Positions 6,045 through 6,749 of a stretch of 6,749 nt of DNA are shown here, in pieces. The notes beneath the pieces were generated by a model, which was given only the letters and a program-made list of their open reading frames with translations, searched no databases and had not been told where the DNA came from. Position numbers and translations under genes: made by a program. Numbering within the stretch: the first letter of the stretch is position 1; each line of letters opens with the position of its first letter. Source of the DNA: Deltaproteobacteria bacterium (GTDB lineage: Bacteria; Desulfobacterota; DSM-4660; Desulfatiglandales; Desulfatiglandaceae); the NCBI GenBank assembly GCA_003646995.1, contig QMLZ01000158.1, positions 1 through 6,749 on the forward strand. The letters are read 5' to 3'.

Positions 6045-6283
6045 TGTCGCATTGCTGTTGTTTTAGAAAGGAGAGCAAAAGGCGAAGTCCCTTGTGAGGT
6101 CCTTTTTCGCGGATTTTGTGAATGCGGTGTTTGGAGAAGCTGGGAGACACGATGATATATGGAAAGGCCTTATTGTTGGTACCATGTAACCTTGGTGCTG
6201 GCCAGAGTAAGTTATGGCATCCTTTTTGAATATGTAAGCTATGAAGGTTTTTTGCCATGACAACTAAGGCCAGGAGGAGGAAC
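6045..6283 (+). other. 239-base spacer, little recognisable
   Basis: No strong terminator or promoter is visible. GCGAA and TTCGC near 6082-6111 can pair weakly. A 25-codon frame at 6152-6229 begins with ATG five bases after GGGAG, but has no recognisable family. Minus-strand frames covering the region overlap each other in two frames and look accidental. The next gene's strong ribosome site is at 6273-6280. Confidence 0.5.
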
Positions 6284-6749
6284 ATGTCAAAGGTAAAGGT
6301 TGCAGTGGTAGGTTCAGGATACTGGGGGAAAAACCTGGTTAGAAATTTCGAAGAACTGGGTGCGCTTCATACTATTTGCGATAAGAACATTGCGACGTTG
6401 CGCTCTTTTCAAGAAAAATATCCAAACAAGAAGTTTCAAACCAGCTATGAATCAGTTCTACAAAATCCTGAAATTGACGCGATCGTTATAGCCACACCTG
6501 CTGAAACCCACTATAAGCTTGCGAAGCAAGCCCTGAAGGCCGGCAAAGATGTATTTGTTGAAAAGCCGCTGTCCCTACGAGTGAGCGAGGCCGAAGAGCT
6601 TCACCATCTTGCCTCTGCGAGGGGAAGGATTTTGATGGTGGGACACATTCTTTTGTATCACCCTGCTATAATAAAACTCAAAGAAATAATTGACAGCGGA
6701 GAGCTGGGGAAGATCCATTACGTTTATTCGAATCGACTAAACCTTGGAA
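6284..6749 (+). CDS. Gfo/Idh/MocA-family sugar oxidoreductase, N-terminal part
   Basis: The first 155 codons are present; the gene runs off the window. It is an NAD(P)-dependent dehydrogenase acting on a sugar or sugar nucleotide in the cytoplasm. The Rossmann dinucleotide motif GSGYWG is at residues 10-15, ATPAETH at 70-76, and the family hallmark EKP at 93-95, which carries the conserved lysine. GHILLYHPA (120-128) opens the substrate domain. The GYWGKNLVRNF and NRLNLG wording matches relatives often found in surface-polysaccharide and glycan clusters, such as UDP-GlcNAc 3-dehydrogenase-like enzymes acting before an aminotransferase and acetyltransferase; the exact substrate cannot be fixed here. 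GGAGGAGG at 6273-6280 sits just before ATG 6284. An in-frame ATG at 6257 has a weaker site and is less likely. It may begin an operon supplying sugars to the glycosyltransferases upstream. Confidence 0.9.
   Translation, partial: MSKVKVAVVGSGYWGKNLVRNFEELGALHTICDKNIATLRSFQEKYPNKKFQTSYESVLQNPEIDAIVIATPAETHYKLAKQALKAGKDVFVEKPLSLRVSEAEELHHLASARGRILMVGHILLYHPAIIKLKEIIDSGELGKIHYVYSNRLNLG

Noticed and set aside
6257..6283. upstream in-frame ATG for the oxidoreductase
   Set aside because: It would add nine mostly basic residues before the Rossmann fold and has only a weak AAGG site, whereas ATG 6284 has GGAGGAGG directly before it.
6037..6285. two overlapping minus-strand frames of 82 and 66 codons
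   Set aside because: They occupy the same bases in different frames and show no recognisable features; at most one could be real, and neither is supported.

Overview
The window looks like a type IV pilus locus from a Desulfobacterota (deltaproteobacterial) genome of moderate GC. This rests on the gene order (PilR-type sigma-54 activator, then pilA) and on a pilin N-terminus very close to the Geobacter/Desulfuromonas type. The species cannot be named from the sequence.

Layout: (1) 1-513, the 3' end of an NtrC/PilR-family activator. (2) 514-1233, a 720-base non-coding region. It holds a pair of GACAA/TTGTC dyads 22 bp apart (a likely PilR enhancer), an imperfect sigma-54 promoter, and a long leader with competing stems. 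(3) 1234-1614, a type IV pilin with a strong terminator after it. (4) 1683-3821 on the minus strand, convergent with the pilin: a large polytopic membrane protein with a C-terminal TPR array, resembling the TMTC family of GT-C O-mannosyltransferases. It has a near-consensus sigma-54 promoter of its own. (5) 3933-4316, a second, related pilin reading divergently from the TMTC-like gene. (6) 4425-6044, a second polytopic GT-C/PMT_2-like membrane glycosyltransferase. (7) 6045-6283, a spacer in which little is recognisable. (8) 6284-6749, the start of a Gfo/Idh/MocA-family NAD(P)-dependent sugar oxidoreductase, cut by the window end.

Proposed working (inference): PilR with RpoN switches on the first pilin and also the TMTC-like protein. 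The two membrane glycosyltransferases between and beside the pilins would glycosylate pilin, or another exported substrate, on the outer face of the inner membrane. The Gfo/Idh/MocA enzyme begins a run of sugar-nucleotide genes that may supply the glycan. The most distinctive points are the TMTC-like enzyme set between two pilins under a pilus-type sigma-54 promoter, the matching aromatic and lone-cysteine pattern of the two pilins, and the long structured leader of the first pilin.
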